From positions 1 to 5,721 of the forward strand of contig JAUHWJ010000154.1 in NCBI GenBank assembly GCA_030424705.1: a stretch of DNA of 5,721 nt, written 5' to 3'. This document shows, piece after piece, positions 5,517 to 5,721 of this stretch. Numbering within the stretch: position 1 is the stretch's first letter; every line of letters begins with the position of its first letter. The notes beneath the pieces are model-generated. The model worked only from the letters and a program-made list of their open reading frames with translations. It was not told the origin of the DNA and made no database searches. The stretch comes from Alphaproteobacteria bacterium. GTDB taxonomy: Bacteria; Pseudomonadota; Alphaproteobacteria; Rhodobacterales; Rhodobacteraceae. A program made the position numbers and the translations under genes.

Positions 5517-5721
5517 GCGGCGTGAAGGTCACGTTCATTAACCGCCATGACCCGTATCTGTCACGGGGCAGCGCGGCGAAAACGCCCGCCGCCTCGGCGC
5601 GGCGGAGCGCGCGCACCCCCGCCCGATAGAGCGCGTCATGCGCGGCGTCGAGCCGGCCGGAGGGCTGCAGCACCTCGGGCCCGGCGATGATCCGCCCCTC
5701 CTCGCTCACCTCGATCCGGAT
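5497..5721 (-). CDS. tolA: TolA C-terminal domain (gene truncated at the window edge)
   Basis: The last 74 codons and the stop of a gene entering from the 5721 edge. TolA is an inner-membrane protein whose long periplasmic helix and C-terminal domain reach to TolB and Pal, powered by TolQR. The visible part begins [12 protein letters not shown] and contains [14 protein letters not shown], a LP-x-x-x-Y-x-x-W segment (LPRDRYGSW) and a strand [12 protein letters not shown]. This matches the alpha-beta layout and the LP...Y..W...v.F.P pattern of the TolA/TonB-like C-terminal domain. The usual Cys in the RAxxRC helix is replaced here (ALRRAE), and the common FNPEGM-like ending is FTPREIQ. A GTG codon at 5709 is internal Val, not a start. 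The stop TGA (5499-5497) overlaps the tolB ATG. Identity rests on this short domain plus position directly before tolB. Confidence 0.85.
   Translation of the reverse strand: MRIEVSEEGRIIAGPEVLQPSGRLDAAHDALYRAGVRALRRAEAAGVFAALPRDRYGSWRLMNVTFTPREIQFL

Noticed and set aside
4181..5548. Longer 455-residue version of TolB starting at 5548
   Set aside because: It adds 16 polar residues before the signal peptide and overlaps tolA by 52 nt. The ATG at 5500 has an ATGA overlap, a ribosome site and a proper signal peptide.
5497..5709. Separate 70-residue small gene starting at GTG 5709
   Set aside because: The frame stays open to the window edge, and the residues before the GTG (IRIE) continue the first strand of the TolA domain, so this is the end of tolA.

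Overview
The window is very GC-rich. All six genes I can support are on the minus strand, so transcription runs from high to low coordinates. Gene order and protein character (a TolA C-terminal domain, TolB, a Pal with an alphaproteobacterial-type C-terminus, CpoB, TilS) point to an alphaproteobacterium, most likely in or near the Rhodobacterales. I cannot name a genus from this sequence alone.

Region 5721 to 1425 is the distal part of a tol-pal operon. It holds the C-terminal 74 residues of tolA (the start is outside the window), then tolB, pal, cpoB (ybgF) and tilS. tolA/tolB overlap by an ATGA and cpoB/tilS overlap by 8 nt. The gaps tolB-pal (84 nt) and pal-cpoB (67 nt) are short, so this reads as one transcription unit. 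TolA, TolB, Pal and CpoB form or assist the trans-envelope machine that keeps the outer membrane tied to peptidoglycan and constricts it at division. TilS is a cytoplasmic tRNA-modifying enzyme that shares the transcript.

Region 1424 to 910 is a 515-nt gap with no convincing intact gene. Reading in the direction of transcription, it contains: a dense run of strong GC-rich hairpins (1379 to 1194) that may end the tol transcript; a distinctly lower-GC patch (about 1170 to 1051; 67 G+C in 120 bases) carrying a short headless reading frame that may be a gene remnant; and a plausible promoter and leader for the next gene. The usual neighbour after tilS in many alphaproteobacteria, ftsH, is not there, so this gap looks like a rearrangement or insertion scar.

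Region 909 to 1 holds the first 303 codons of a class I/II PLP-dependent aminotransferase that closely matches the DapC type (N-succinyl-diaminopimelate aminotransferase). It runs off the window edge. DapC acts in lysine and meso-diaminopimelate synthesis and so feeds peptidoglycan, the layer Pal binds. This is a thematic link only; there is no evidence of shared regulation.

Very long open frames on the plus strand (for example 1134-2912 and 2056-3840) are GC-driven shadows of these genes and are not annotated.
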